Of a stretch of DNA of 64,000 nucleotides, positions 41,891-50,032 are shown piece by piece (position 1 is the stretch's first letter; every line of letters starts with the position of its first letter). The stretch covers positions 1 through 64,000 of the forward strand of contig DATJBF010000048.1 in NCBI GenBank assembly GCA_035515475.1. Reading direction: 5' to 3'. Origin of the DNA: DATJBF01 sp035515475. Its GTDB lineage: Bacteria; Verrucomicrobiota; Verrucomicrobiia; Palsa-1439. A program made the translations under genes and the position numbers. The notes beneath the pieces are model-generated. The model saw only the letters and a list, made by a program, of their open reading frames with translations, made no database searches and was not told the DNA's origin.

Positions 41891-41914
41891 CGGCGCTCAC
41901 AGAGCGCCACTACA
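41891..41914 (-). repeat. REP element, right flank of the RAYT gene (inverted)
   Basis: On the minus strand TGTAGT then GGCGCTC-TGT-GAGCGCC and G, 24 bp. Differs from the left element by compensatory stem changes (G/C swaps on both arms). Confidence 0.8.
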
Positions 41915-41962
41915 ATACCCGACTTCCGCCCTGCTGTAGGGCCGACCGCTTAAGACGGAGGC

Positions 41963-41990
41963 TTGCGTCGCCCGGCGCGTTTGTTATTCT
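41963..41990 (+). promoter_or_regulatory. Candidate promoter of icd
   Basis: TTGCGT, 16-bp spacer, TATTCT; the ATG is only 11 bp after the -10 box, implying a leaderless or very short 5' end. Confidence 0.4.
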
Positions 41991-42001
41991 CCGCATCCGC
42001 C

Positions 42002-43342
42002 ATGGCGAAGATTTCCATTCAACAGGCCAAACTCACCGTTCCCGATTATCCCACGATTCCGTTCATCCGCGGCGACGGCACGGGACCCGACATCTGGGCT
42101 GCGAGCGAGCGCGTGTTCGATGCGGCGGTCAACAAAGCCTACGGCGGCAGACGCAAGATCGAATGGATGGAAGTCTACGCCGGCGAGACCGCGTTCAAGA
42201 AATTCGACAACTGGCTGCCCGACGAAACCGTCACCGCGTTCAAAGACTATCTCGTCGGCATCAAAGGTCCGCTCACCACGCCCGTCGGCAAGGGCATCCG
42301 CAGCCTGAACGTGGCGTTGCGTCAGATGCTCGATCTCTACGTCTGCCTGCGCCCCGTCCGCTGGTTCAAAGGCGTCCCCTCGCCCGTCAAACATCCCGAG
42401 AAAGTCGACGTGGTGATCTTTCGCGAGAACACGGAGGACATCTACGCCGGGATCGAATGGGCCGGCGGCACGCCCGAGGCGCAGAAGGTTCTCGATTTCC
42501 TAGCCAAAGAATTTCCGAAGGAGTTCAAGAAGATCCGGTTCGGAACCAAAGAAGCTTCGGCGCAATGGCTGAAACAGTTGGAGGCCATCGGCGCTCCGCC
42601 GCGTCCGGCGATGGTGGATGTCGGCATCGGCTTCAAGCCGGTCAGCTATCTGGGGACGATTCGGCTGATCCACGCCGCCATCCAATACGCTATCACGAAC
42701 AAACGACGGAGCGTCACGATCGTCCACAAAGGCAATATCATGAAGTTCACCGAGGGCGCGTTTCGCGATTGGGGCTATAAAATCGCCCGGGAGCGGTACG
42801 GCGCGAAAGAAATCGACGGTGGACCTTGGTGTGAGATCCCGCTACCGCAAGCCTCGTCCCCTGATTCTAAACCCTCCTCTCAACCCGTCACCCGTCACCC
42901 ATCACGCTTGATCGTGAAGGATGCGATTGCCGACATCGCGCTCCAGCAAGTGCTCACGCGCCCTGAAGACTTCGATGTGATTGCCACGCTCAACCTCAAC
43001 GGCGATTACCTGAGCGACGCGCTGGCGGCGCAAGTGGGTGGCGTCGGCATTGCCCCCGGCGGCAACATCAATTACATCACCGGCCACGCCATCTTCGAAG
43101 CCACGCACGGCACCGCGCCCAAATACGCCAACCAGGACAAGGTCAACCCCGGCTCGGTGATTCTCAGCGGCGAAATGATGTTGCGGTACCTGGGCTGGAC
43201 CGAAGCCGCCGACCTCATCATCAGAGGCATGGACGGCGCCATCAACGCCAAGACCGTCACCTACGACTTCGCCCGGCTGATGGACGGCGCGAAGGAAGTC
43301 CGCTGCAGTCAGTTCGGGGACGAAATCATCAAGCATATGTAG
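42002..43342 (+). CDS. icd: Isocitrate dehydrogenase, NADP-type, with an in-frame insertion
   Basis: 446 residues. PFIRGDGTGPDIW, GPLTTPVGKGIRSLNVALRQ (isocitrate-binding Ser/Arg set), FRENTEDIYAGIEW, VHKGNIMKFTEGAFRDWGY, NLNGDYLSDALAAQ and FEATHGTAPKYA mark the E. coli-type homodimeric enzyme of the TCA cycle. Between DGGPW and the KDAIAD segment there are about 15 extra residues, rich in Ser/Pro (QASSPDSKPSSQPVTRHPSR), encoded by CCCGTCA-type repeats; see findings. Everything else is collinear with the family. Confidence 0.93.
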   Translation: MAKISIQQAKLTVPDYPTIPFIRGDGTGPDIWAASERVFDAAVNKAYGGRRKIEWMEVYAGETAFKKFDNWLPDETVTAFKDYLVGIKGPLTTPVGKGIRSLNVALRQMLDLYVCLRPVRWFKGVPSPVKHPEKVDVVIFRENTEDIYAGIEWAGGTPEAQKVLDFLAKEFPKEFKKIRFGTKEASAQWLKQLEAIGAPPRPAMVDVGIGFKPVSYLGTIRLIHAAIQYAITNKRRSVTIVHKGNIMKFTEGAFRDWGYKIARERYGAKEIDGGPWCEIPLPQASSPDSKPSSQPVTRHPSRLIVKDAIADIALQQVLTRPEDFDVIATLNLNGDYLSDALAAQVGGVGIAPGGNINYITGHAIFEATHGTAPKYANQDKVNPGSVILSGEMMLRYLGWTEAADLIIRGMDGAINAKTVTYDFARLMDGAKEVRCSQFGDEIIKHM

Positions 43343-43574
43343 GCGCTTCGCCCGCGAATCTGCGCGAATCGGCGCCAATCCCAAATTCATGGCAGGAGCG
43401 GTGTGCCCGCCGCGATTTTGAATCGTGGGGTGGGCGTTCTCGCCTGCCGCTGTTACTGGGAATAGCGGAGCCGAGCGGGCCGCCGCCGCGCCATAGCAGC
43501 TACCCGAACAGGGATTCTTCCGCGTGCAGCCTCACTGCCAGTAGACATCGAACTGTTGTTTTCATACGGGATTT

Positions 43575-43598
43575 CGGCGGTTACACACTGCCGCTACA
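43575..43598 (-). repeat. REP element, unlinked copy
   Basis: On the minus strand TGTAGC then GGCAGT-GTGTA-ACCGCC and G. Same length and start as the RAYT-flanking elements, one mismatch in the stem. Confidence 0.65.
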
Positions 43599-43642
43599 AT
43601 GGCTATAAAGACACGGAGAACAATGGCCGCGAGAGCTTTCAC

Positions 43643-43670
43643 CCGCTAATAAGCGCCAATCTACGTGAAT
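43643..43670 (+). repeat. Short dispersed repeat C (copy 2)
   Basis: CCGCTAATAAGCGCCAAT then CTACGTGAAT, an inverted diverged copy of 10429-10456. Confidence 0.4.
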
Positions 43671-43850
43671 CATTCGTGTTTGGTTTCGCTGTCTCGCAGA
43701 CTCGGCCATTCGTGTGCCCCCCGAAAGCATTCGCGTCGATTCGCGGGCAAAGTGCATTGCGGAGTTTCCATCGGCGGGCGAGCGGCTCGCCCTTCCGAGC
43801 CGGCAAGCCGGCTTGATAAATCCCGTCGATTCGCGCACACTTCGGCTCCA

Positions 43851-44360
43851 ATGCCAGAGCCGTCAGCCAATCATGTGCTGGAGATTCTTCGTGTTCTCGT
43901 CGCGCAGGGGGTTGAATTCGTCGTCTGTGGCGGCGTGGCGGTCGTCTTGCATGGCGTGGAACGAATGACATTGGACGTGGATTTGTCGGTAGCGATGAAC
44001 GGGGAGAACCTTCAGAAACTGATTCGCGCCGTTCGGGAGCTGGGATTGACGCCGCGCGCCCCTGTTGCACCCGAGGTATTGCTCGATGCCGGACAGATGC
44101 AGACGCTGATCAAAGAGAAACACGCCCTGGCGTTCACGTTCCTCGATCCCGACCGCCCGTATCGTCAAGTGGATGTCCTGTTGACTCCCGACGCGTCGTA
44201 TGAAAGATTGCAGGGCGATGCGGTGTCAATCCGCCTCGGTGGAATTTCCATCCCGGTGGCTTCGGTGAAACGCTTGATCGAAATGAAAAAGAAGGTGCGG
44301 CCCAGACGGGAGAAGGATGCGGCCGACATCCGGGCGCTGAATGCGTTGCTCAGATCGTGA
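43851..44360 (+). CDS. Nucleotidyltransferase-fold protein (AbiEii/DUF6036-like)
   Basis: 169 residues. FVVCGGVAVVLHGVERMTLD then VDLSV shows the GG-A...HG..R.T.D.D pattern of minimal nucleotidyltransferases (Gly27-Gly28, Asp42, Asp44), and a later Asp in YRQVDVLLTPD is the third acid. Such proteins occur in toxin-antitoxin and phage-abortive systems and as solitary enzymes. The GTGA overlap joins it to the next gene, and a second NTase follows (44701-45192). Activity and target unknown. Confidence 0.72.
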   Translation: MPEPSANHVLEILRVLVAQGVEFVVCGGVAVVLHGVERMTLDVDLSVAMNGENLQKLIRAVRELGLTPRAPVAPEVLLDAGQMQTLIKEKHALAFTFLDPDRPYRQVDVLLTPDASYERLQGDAVSIRLGGISIPVASVKRLIEMKKKVRPRREKDAADIRALNALLRS

Positions 44361-44737
44361 AACGACGAACATCTTTCCGCAGTTCCAAGCGTAAAGCGGT
44401 GGCATCGCGTCACCGGCCGGACCAGCCGCGCCCTCGAGACTTCGACGGCCATACCGAGTTCGCCCGTCTGACTCCCGAGCAACGGCTTATGTGGCTTTCG
44501 CAGGCCGCGCAGTTTGTCGTCGCCGCGCGGCAGCCAGGAGAATCGAACGGCGTGAAAGTGGTGGGCAACCGAATCGCGGAAACACCGGCGGAATACCTCG
44601 CGCAAGCGGCCCGCTTGTATGAGAGCCTGGAGCGATGGAATCCGTATCCTCGTCCGCGCGGCAAGGTTTTCAAGTTTCGTACCTGGGAAGACCTCGAACA
44701 ATGGCGCCAGAGCCAGACCAATCCGCGACTCCGTTGA
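44357..44737 (+). CDS. Small basic protein of the nucleotidyltransferase cluster
   Basis: 126 residues. Strongly basic N-terminus (MKRRTSFRSSKRKAVASRHR), then FARLTPEQRLMWLSQAAQFV and a C-terminal WEDLEQWRQSQ. GTG start overlapping the previous stop by 4 bp; the 3' end overlaps the next start by 37 bp. No family recognised. Its size and position between two NTase genes suggest a partner or antitoxin-like role, which is inference. Confidence 0.6.
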   Translation: MKRRTSFRSSKRKAVASRHRPDQPRPRDFDGHTEFARLTPEQRLMWLSQAAQFVVAARQPGESNGVKVVGNRIAETPAEYLAQAARLYESLERWNPYPRPRGKVFKFRTWEDLEQWRQSQTNPRLR

Positions 44738-45192
44738 CCCGCGATCCACTCTGGCAGGTCTGCTTTCTTCTGCAAAGGCATCACGTCAATTATGTCCTTG
44801 TCGGCGCTCGCGCGTGTGCGTTCTACGGCCTGGTGCGCTCGACGCAGGATGTGGATTTGCTGATCGAACCTTCCGCTGAGAACATGCAACGCGTGATCGA
44901 TGCGTTGAGCGAATTGCCGGATCATGCGGCACGCGAATTGACGGTCAAAGATCTCGAAGAGAACGTCGTCGTCAAAGTGGCCGACGAAGTGATGGTGGAC
45001 GTGTCCAAACAGGCGTGGACGCTCGATTACGCCGAGGCGATTTGCGATGCTCAGACGCTGGAAATCGAAGGCGTGAAGATCATTTACGCGAGCCTCGACG
45101 CGTTGATCAAGAGCAAGTCCACTTACCGGGAACAAGATCGCATCGACCGGCAACAGTTGATCCGGCTGAAACAAGACAAACAGAAGCGATAA
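44701..45192 (+). CDS. Nucleotidyltransferase-fold protein, second of the pair
   Basis: 163 residues. VLVGARACAFYGLVRSTQD then VDLLIEP gives the NTase G-A...R.T.D.D pattern (Asp50, Asp52); VMVDVSKQA may hold a third acid. Start at ATG 44701, inside the previous gene (37-bp overlap); a longer reading from 44635 has no similarity. It is a diverged paralogue of 43851-44360. Confidence 0.65.
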   Translation: MAPEPDQSATPLTRDPLWQVCFLLQRHHVNYVLVGARACAFYGLVRSTQDVDLLIEPSAENMQRVIDALSELPDHAARELTVKDLEENVVVKVADEVMVDVSKQAWTLDYAEAICDAQTLEIEGVKIIYASLDALIKSKSTYREQDRIDRQQLIRLKQDKQKR

Positions 45193-45400
45193 GTGACGCG
45201 CCACTTCGTCAACACTTCGCGCATGGCCACGTCGAGGTCGCGGAGGGCGTGGGCGCAATCACCGTTGAAGCTGGAGCCATGCGTGGTCGCCAGCAACTTC
45301 GGCTTCAAATCGGCGACCGCCGCATGTTCTCCAGCGATTCGCGGCCGCGGCCGACGATGCCGTTGGCGGTCGAAAAACTCTCGCCGTCCGCAACACGCCG
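45193..45400 (-). pseudogene. Possible remnant of an MBL-fold/flavodiiron-type protein
   Basis: On the minus strand, 45203-45320 reads AVADLKPKLLATTHGSSFNG then DCAHALRDLDVAMREVLT, resembling the C-terminal THGSSFxGD segment of metallo-beta-lactamase-fold oxygen-binding di-iron proteins. Upstream the frame breaks into unrelated sequence, and downstream it runs antisense into the NTase gene without a family-like end. A short decayed fragment is the likeliest explanation. Confidence 0.3.
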
Positions 45401-45600
45401 AAGGCCATTGAAGAATCCACCAGTCGCTTGAACCCGCATCCCACCGTCCGACAAAATTGGACTTGCCACGGGCACCGCTCTCGCTAGTATTCGCCCAGGA
45501 GAAGTATTACTCTCGCCACGACGCGTTGGGTTTTTGAATCGCCACGACGCATTTCTCTGTTGCGAGTTTCGGAGCCAATGAACCGCAAAGGTTGGCGTCT
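45193..45600. other. Intergenic region before a secreted protein
   Basis: Holds the possible minus-strand protein remnant described separately and a promoter-like TTGCCA (16 bp) TAGTAT at about 45461-45490. Nothing else recognised. Confidence 0.45.
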
Positions 45601-46749
45601 ATGCGCGGATCGAGATTCATCCTTGCCCTGCTGTTGACTGTGTTCCTGACGTGGACATTTCTAACGGGTGGTCAAGCCGACACGAGCCAGCATCGGATTA
45701 CGGCCATCGCTGTCTCCAACGGCACGGTCGTGGCCAGTTTCGGCAATCTCGCCTCCGGAACGCTATATCGCGTCGAACGGCGCTTCGATATGGGGTCAAA
45801 CCAATGGCAAGCGATCGGCGCATTCGTCGCCAGCCAGGTCCAAACGAATTGGTCCGACGTGCCCGGCTCGGGCCAATCGAAGGCCTTCTACCGCTTTCGG
45901 CTTTCCTATCCGGTCGCCACGAACGCCAGCACCTCGACGCTCTGCGCGGAAGAGGACAACGTCAATGTCGCATTAAGCGGCCAAGTCAAGGCGTTCAGCA
46001 TCGAGGCGACGCATCCGATGTACGCCGTCAGCAACAGTGATTGCAGCGCCAATTTCAGCAATTGTCCTCCGCCAGAAACGGGCTACCCGTTCACGCCGCT
46101 CGTGGCCAAGCTGTTTGATGACGGAGTGACGGTCGTTGAAGCAGTTCGCGAGAGCGAATGGTGGCGACCCAACGGAATGTTGGCTTCGGTGGACACGGGG
46201 CCGGCAGTTACGAACATGCACTACATCCGATTGTACCGCAAGATTGCTGACGCCAACGAATGGCCACAGTTCTTCGTTTTGTACATGGACGGCAATTTGC
46301 GCCTGATCCCGCATCCTCCACAGGGCTTGTCGTACGTCTGCTTTGGCAGTTCTGTCATTGTTGGGCCCGCAGTGGTGACCAACCGTCCCATCGCCGAGAT
46401 TTCGGCGGTCCGTTACGTGTCATCGTCAAACGCGGTCGAGGTGATGTACGCCGGCGGTGGAACCGCCACCCTTGATGTGAGCGAGGTCACCCGAACCAAC
46501 GCCCGAGTGCGTGTGTCAGTCGGTTATCCCACCACGGTCCCGTTCGCCACGTTCCGAAGCATGTACGTTGAAGACGGCAACGCGGATTCCGACCACGTCG
46601 AGTGGCAGAGTTTTAGCGGTACCACGAATACCGCTCCAATCCTGACCTACCCCGGCGGAGAGGCCACCGAATGGTTCTTCTACCGGAGCACGGCATCGGT
46701 CCACAACACCACGGCTCCGGACATCCGTATCAGCATAGATCAACTGTAA
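45601..46749 (+). CDS. Secreted protein of unknown function
   Basis: 382 residues. Signal peptide (about 1-28, FILALLLTVFLTWTFL then GQADT), followed by a beta-rich extracellular protein resembling the FN3-like 'VSNGTVVASFGNLASGTLY' modules common in Verrucomicrobiota secreted proteins. Four cysteines cluster around residues 118-155 (STLCAEE, NSDCSANFSNCPPP). No catalytic motif found. ATG 45601 is preferred to an in-frame TTG three codons upstream. Confidence 0.6.
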   Translation: MRGSRFILALLLTVFLTWTFLTGGQADTSQHRITAIAVSNGTVVASFGNLASGTLYRVERRFDMGSNQWQAIGAFVASQVQTNWSDVPGSGQSKAFYRFRLSYPVATNASTSTLCAEEDNVNVALSGQVKAFSIEATHPMYAVSNSDCSANFSNCPPPETGYPFTPLVAKLFDDGVTVVEAVRESEWWRPNGMLASVDTGPAVTNMHYIRLYRKIADANEWPQFFVLYMDGNLRLIPHPPQGLSYVCFGSSVIVGPAVVTNRPIAEISAVRYVSSSNAVEVMYAGGGTATLDVSEVTRTNARVRVSVGYPTTVPFATFRSMYVEDGNADSDHVEWQSFSGTTNTAPILTYPGGEATEWFFYRSTASVHNTTAPDIRISIDQL

Positions 46750-46983
46750 CCCGCGATGCTGGCCGCCCAAATCATTCCAGAACTCAACGGGCGCACGAAG
46801 CCGCGCCGGCGGCCACCATCATTGAGGGTTGGTGGCGGCGTTCGGAAAGTGTGTGTAGAAAGGGAGCGAACGAGACTTACGTGGTCTGCGGATTTCATGG
46901 CAACGATCTTGGCTGGAGTGGTTTTTTACGAGACACGCTCCAAGGGGAGGACTGACGGGCATCGTTGTGCACTGAGAGGATAG

Positions 46984-48438
46984 TCAAGCATGTTGGCTCG
47001 CCACCCAGCGGTCCAGTTCTTCCGCCACCCGAGCGACGACCGGTTGCCACTGGCCGGGTTGGGATTGGGACTGGCGGAACAAACGCATGGTCGGGTACCA
47101 GGCGGAATCCGTACGCTGGAGCAGCCAGCGCCAATCCGCAGGATGCGGGACGAGAACCCAAACCGGTTTCCCGAGGGTGCCAGCGAGGTGGGCGACGGCG
47201 GTATCTACGGAGAGAACGAGGTCCATCTGCCCCAAGCAGCCAGCGGTGTCGTAAAAGTCCTTGAGGCGCCCGGCCAACGACACGAGGTTCAGGGTGCTGT
47301 CGACGTGTGGTTGGTCTTCCGGCCGGACGACGACTTGCAGACTGAAGAAGGTGACTCCCGGCTTCGCAAGAATGGGCTCCAACTCGCGGAAGGGAATCGA
47401 GCGACGGCCATCATTGAAATGGGTGGGATTACCAGCCCATGCCAACCCGACCTTGAAATGCCCATGAGGAACCGGGGACAGGGCCTCGACAGCCGGCGCC
47501 ACCAACCAAGGACTCAGGGGGATGGTCTCCAGCGTTGTCCCCAAGACCAGGGGCAAACTCATCACGGGAACGTAATAATCGAACGGCGGCGGAGTTTCCC
47601 CGACCGCAATAACCGTGTCCGCGCAACGAGAATGCTCGATCAGACTCTTCAACGGCGCCTGGCATTCCAGAATGACTTGCCCGGCCCGCGCGCGCGCCTG
47701 GGAGGTAAAGCGGACAAACTGGATGACATCTCCGAGGCCTTGCTCCGCACAGACCAAGAGGGTTTTCCCCGGGATTGATTGCCCACGCCAAAACGGCTGC
47801 GGGTACGGGCGAGGGGGAGTCTTACGCCAACGCCATTCGTATTCGCGGAGTCCTTCCTGCAGTCGGCCGAGCGACAGCAGGGCCAGGGCGTGATTGCTGC
47901 GGGCCAGACCGAATTCGGGCTGGATTTCGACCGCGCGTTCATAGGCGGCGAGAGCTTCCTCGGTCCGGAGCAAGGCCTCGAGTGCCCGGCCCAGGTTGTT
48001 CCAGAGTTCGTGATCTTGCGGATGCAGTGCGAGGGCCTGACGATAGAGCGAAACGGCCCGCTCGAAGTCGCGCAGTTCAAAACAGGCGTTGCCCATGGCA
48101 TAGTAGGCGTTGACATAGGCGGGATTCCGTTTCAGAGCGCTGGCAAACGCCTTCGCCGCGCTCGCGGCATCGCCCGTCGCGGCATGGACGCAGCCCAAGG
48201 CGTAATAAGCGTTCGGCGAGCGCGGAGCAAGCGCGGCCGCGCGCCTGAGCCACGTTTCCGCTTCCGTTTCCCGCCCGGTTTGATGCAGGACGAGACCCAA
48301 CAGATAGAGCGCTTCGCCATCGGCGGGTGCGCGCTCCAGTAAATCGTGGCAGAGAACCTCAGCCTCCGCGTACCGTCCCTCGCGATGCGCCTTGCGCGCG
48401 GACTCCAACGTCTGGCGTGAACTGGTAGTGATAGCCAT
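46984..48438 (-). CDS. TPR protein with C-terminal glycosyltransferase-9-like domain
   Basis: 484 residues. Six or so TPRs (about 5-205; NAYYALGCVHAATGDAASAA, NAYYAMGNACFELRDFERAV, ELWNNLGRALEALLRTEEAL), then an alpha/beta domain with LLVCAEQGLGDVIQFVRF, FKVGLAWAGNPTHFNDGRRS, and DLVLSVDTAVAHLAGTLGKP. The HLAG...GKPVWVL end is typical of heptosyltransferase-like GT9 folds attached to TPRs. Probably glycosylates a protein or cell-surface sugar; the substrate is unknown. An ATG 10 codons upstream (48468) is less likely. Confidence 0.82.
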   Translation of the reverse strand: MAITTSSRQTLESARKAHREGRYAEAEVLCHDLLERAPADGEALYLLGLVLHQTGRETEAETWLRRAAALAPRSPNAYYALGCVHAATGDAASAAKAFASALKRNPAYVNAYYAMGNACFELRDFERAVSLYRQALALHPQDHELWNNLGRALEALLRTEEALAAYERAVEIQPEFGLARSNHALALLSLGRLQEGLREYEWRWRKTPPRPYPQPFWRGQSIPGKTLLVCAEQGLGDVIQFVRFTSQARARAGQVILECQAPLKSLIEHSRCADTVIAVGETPPPFDYYVPVMSLPLVLGTTLETIPLSPWLVAPAVEALSPVPHGHFKVGLAWAGNPTHFNDGRRSIPFRELEPILAKPGVTFFSLQVVVRPEDQPHVDSTLNLVSLAGRLKDFYDTAGCLGQMDLVLSVDTAVAHLAGTLGKPVWVLVPHPADWRWLLQRTDSAWYPTMRLFRQSQSQPGQWQPVVARVAEELDRWVASQHA

Positions 48439-48503
48439 TCCCTGGGCAAACCAAACCACCGCTACCAAGACCGGTGCGCGACCACAGTTTCCTCAACGGA
48501 TTG

Positions 48504-48935
48504 TCAGGCTTGCTGATCCAGAATTGACGAGGCTGTTGAGCCGTTGCTCGACGTGTCCGCGGTGGACTGTGTGCTCTCGTTGCTGACTTTGTGGTGGTGG
48601 TGGCGGTGGTGGTGGTAAATGGCCTTGAGGTCCTGCTTCAATGCCGCAAATGCGTCTTGGGCACCAGATGCGTCGTTCGACTTCAGAGCAGTCTGCAACG
48701 CCTGAATATCCTTACTGACCTGACTGTTCGGATCAGACAGCGCCGTGGCCAGCGGTCCTTGGGCGTTGTTCTGGATGTCCTGTTGAAACGCAGTCAGTGC
48801 CGTCTCGGCGCTCGATAGATCCCCGGACTCGATGGCGCTCGCCAACCCTTGGAAATCCTGGGCCTGTTTACTGAGCACGCTCTGAATGTTAGTCCCATAC
48901 GAATCCGTTACAGAATTGATACTCGACACACTCAT
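48504..48935 (-). CDS. Small helical protein with a histidine-rich stretch
   Basis: 143 residues. Ser/Gln-rich N-terminus (MSVSSINSVTDSYGTNIQSV), amphipathic helices, then a histidine run (IYHHHRHHHHKV), and a Ser/Thr tail. RBS AAAGGAAA is present. The histidine stretch could bind Ni, Zn or Cu. No export signal was evident. No family recognised beyond similar His-rich hypothetical proteins. Confidence 0.6.
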   Translation of the reverse strand: MSVSSINSVTDSYGTNIQSVLSKQAQDFQGLASAIESGDLSSAETALTAFQQDIQNNAQGPLATALSDPNSQVSKDIQALQTALKSNDASGAQDAFAALKQDLKAIYHHHRHHHHKVSNESTQSTADTSSNGSTASSILDQQA

Positions 48936-49420
48936 GTGTTTCCTTTCGGTGGTTATTCATTCATTGTCCCTATTCCATCCATGGATTCCATCGGATGAAA
49001 CCGTATCGACTTTACGCTCACACTGAGCCAGACCGTTTCGTAGCAACGGCAGTGCCTGCAGCTAAAACCCGCTCGCCGTGCGCAACTTGCGGACTTGGTG
49101 GTCGATTGTGCCGGGCAAAATCTGCCGTCACGATCAAACTGGCCGTCTGAAAATTCGTCTGCGTCTGACCCGGTTGGGTTGTCGTCTCGTTCCTTCAGTG
49201 AATGTCGGCCTGGTGCTTTGCGCCAACGTTCCGTACCCAAACCCCGCTACGCCTCTGGTGTCATGCGGTCCCTTACGTGTGTCCTTTGAAGGACGGGGAT
49301 CGATATGGCATCAGGAGGCGAGACGGTCACCCCGCCGCTGTGCGGTTGGCGATTTGGGGTTCGACATTGCCGGGGCAGTAGCGTAGGGTTCCGCGCTCAA
49401 CTTCTACCAAAGGACATGGC
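48936..49420. other. Intergenic region without a recognised gene
   Basis: Neither strand has a frame that resembles a known protein. The last bases before slyD hold AAAGGACATGGC as a possible ribosome binding site. No repeat family described elsewhere in the window was spotted here. Confidence 0.45.
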
Positions 49421-49891
49421 ATGGCCAACAAGGTGATTTCGTTTCATTACACGCTCACGGACTCGACCGGCAAAACGTTGGATTCGTCGGCCGACGGCGA
49501 GCCGCTGACGTTTCTGGAGGGCGTGGGACAGATCATTCCCGGACTGGAAACCCATCTGCGCGCGATGAAGGTCGGCGACAAAAAGAACGTGACGGTCCCG
49601 GCCAAAAGCGCCTACGGCGAGAAAGACCCCGCCAACGTCGTCGAGGTGGGGCTCGACAAGATGCCGACCCGCGGCATCAAGGTCGGCGACCGGTTCCGTG
49701 CCGGCGACGGCCCCAACGCGCCGATCGTCACCGCAACGAAGGTGACCGACACGCACGTGACGTTGGACGGCAATCATCCGTTGGCGGGGATGGACCTGAC
49801 CTTCGCCGTGGAAGTCACGGCGATCCGGGACGCCACGGAAGAGGAACTCGATCACGGGCACGTCCACGGCCCCGGTGGCCACGGGCATTGA
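49421..49891 (+). CDS. slyD: FKBP-type peptidyl-prolyl isomerase SlyD
   Basis: 156 residues. FKBP domain with inserted IF flap: ISFHYTLTDSTGKTLDSSAD, GQIIPGLETHLRAMKVGDKK, and DLTFAVEVTAIRDATEEEL; the C-terminus is His-rich (HGHVHGPGGHGH) as in SlyD, which binds nickel. Folding catalyst in the cytoplasm; metal chaperone function possible. RBS AAAGGACATGGC. Confidence 0.92.
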   Translation: MANKVISFHYTLTDSTGKTLDSSADGEPLTFLEGVGQIIPGLETHLRAMKVGDKKNVTVPAKSAYGEKDPANVVEVGLDKMPTRGIKVGDRFRAGDGPNAPIVTATKVTDTHVTLDGNHPLAGMDLTFAVEVTAIRDATEEELDHGHVHGPGGHGH

Positions 49892-49987
49892 GGAGCGCGG
49901 GCGTCGCGCCCCTTTTCGTTCCGAACGCGAATGGACATTTCCATTGGCGGGCGGGACGCCCACCCTCCTCGGACAGCAACTCCCCAG

Positions 49988-50016
49988 TTGACAGCGGGCC
50001 CGGCTTTGGCTAGTTT
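49988..50016 (+). promoter_or_regulatory. Promoter of the TetR-RND operon
   Basis: TTGACA, 17-bp spacer, TAGTTT. The start codon follows 16 bp after the -10 box, so the mRNA is leaderless or nearly so. Confidence 0.6.
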
Positions 50017-50032
50017 GTAAGCGTTTACTTAC
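50017..50032. promoter_or_regulatory. Candidate TetR operator
   Basis: Dyad GTAAG-CGTTTA-CTTAC directly between the -10 box and the ATG. It is well placed for autorepression by the TetR protein it precedes. Confidence 0.6.

Larger units (their letters stand above)
43343..43850. other. Repeat-rich intergenic region
   Basis: No gene seen. It contains an imperfect GGCAGG...CCTGCC inverted element near 43389-43450, a REP copy at 43575-43598, repeat C at 43643-43670, and a GGGCGAG-CGG-CTCGCCC hairpin near 43780, which resembles a GGCGGGCGGGACGCCC hairpin near 49950. Confidence 0.55.
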
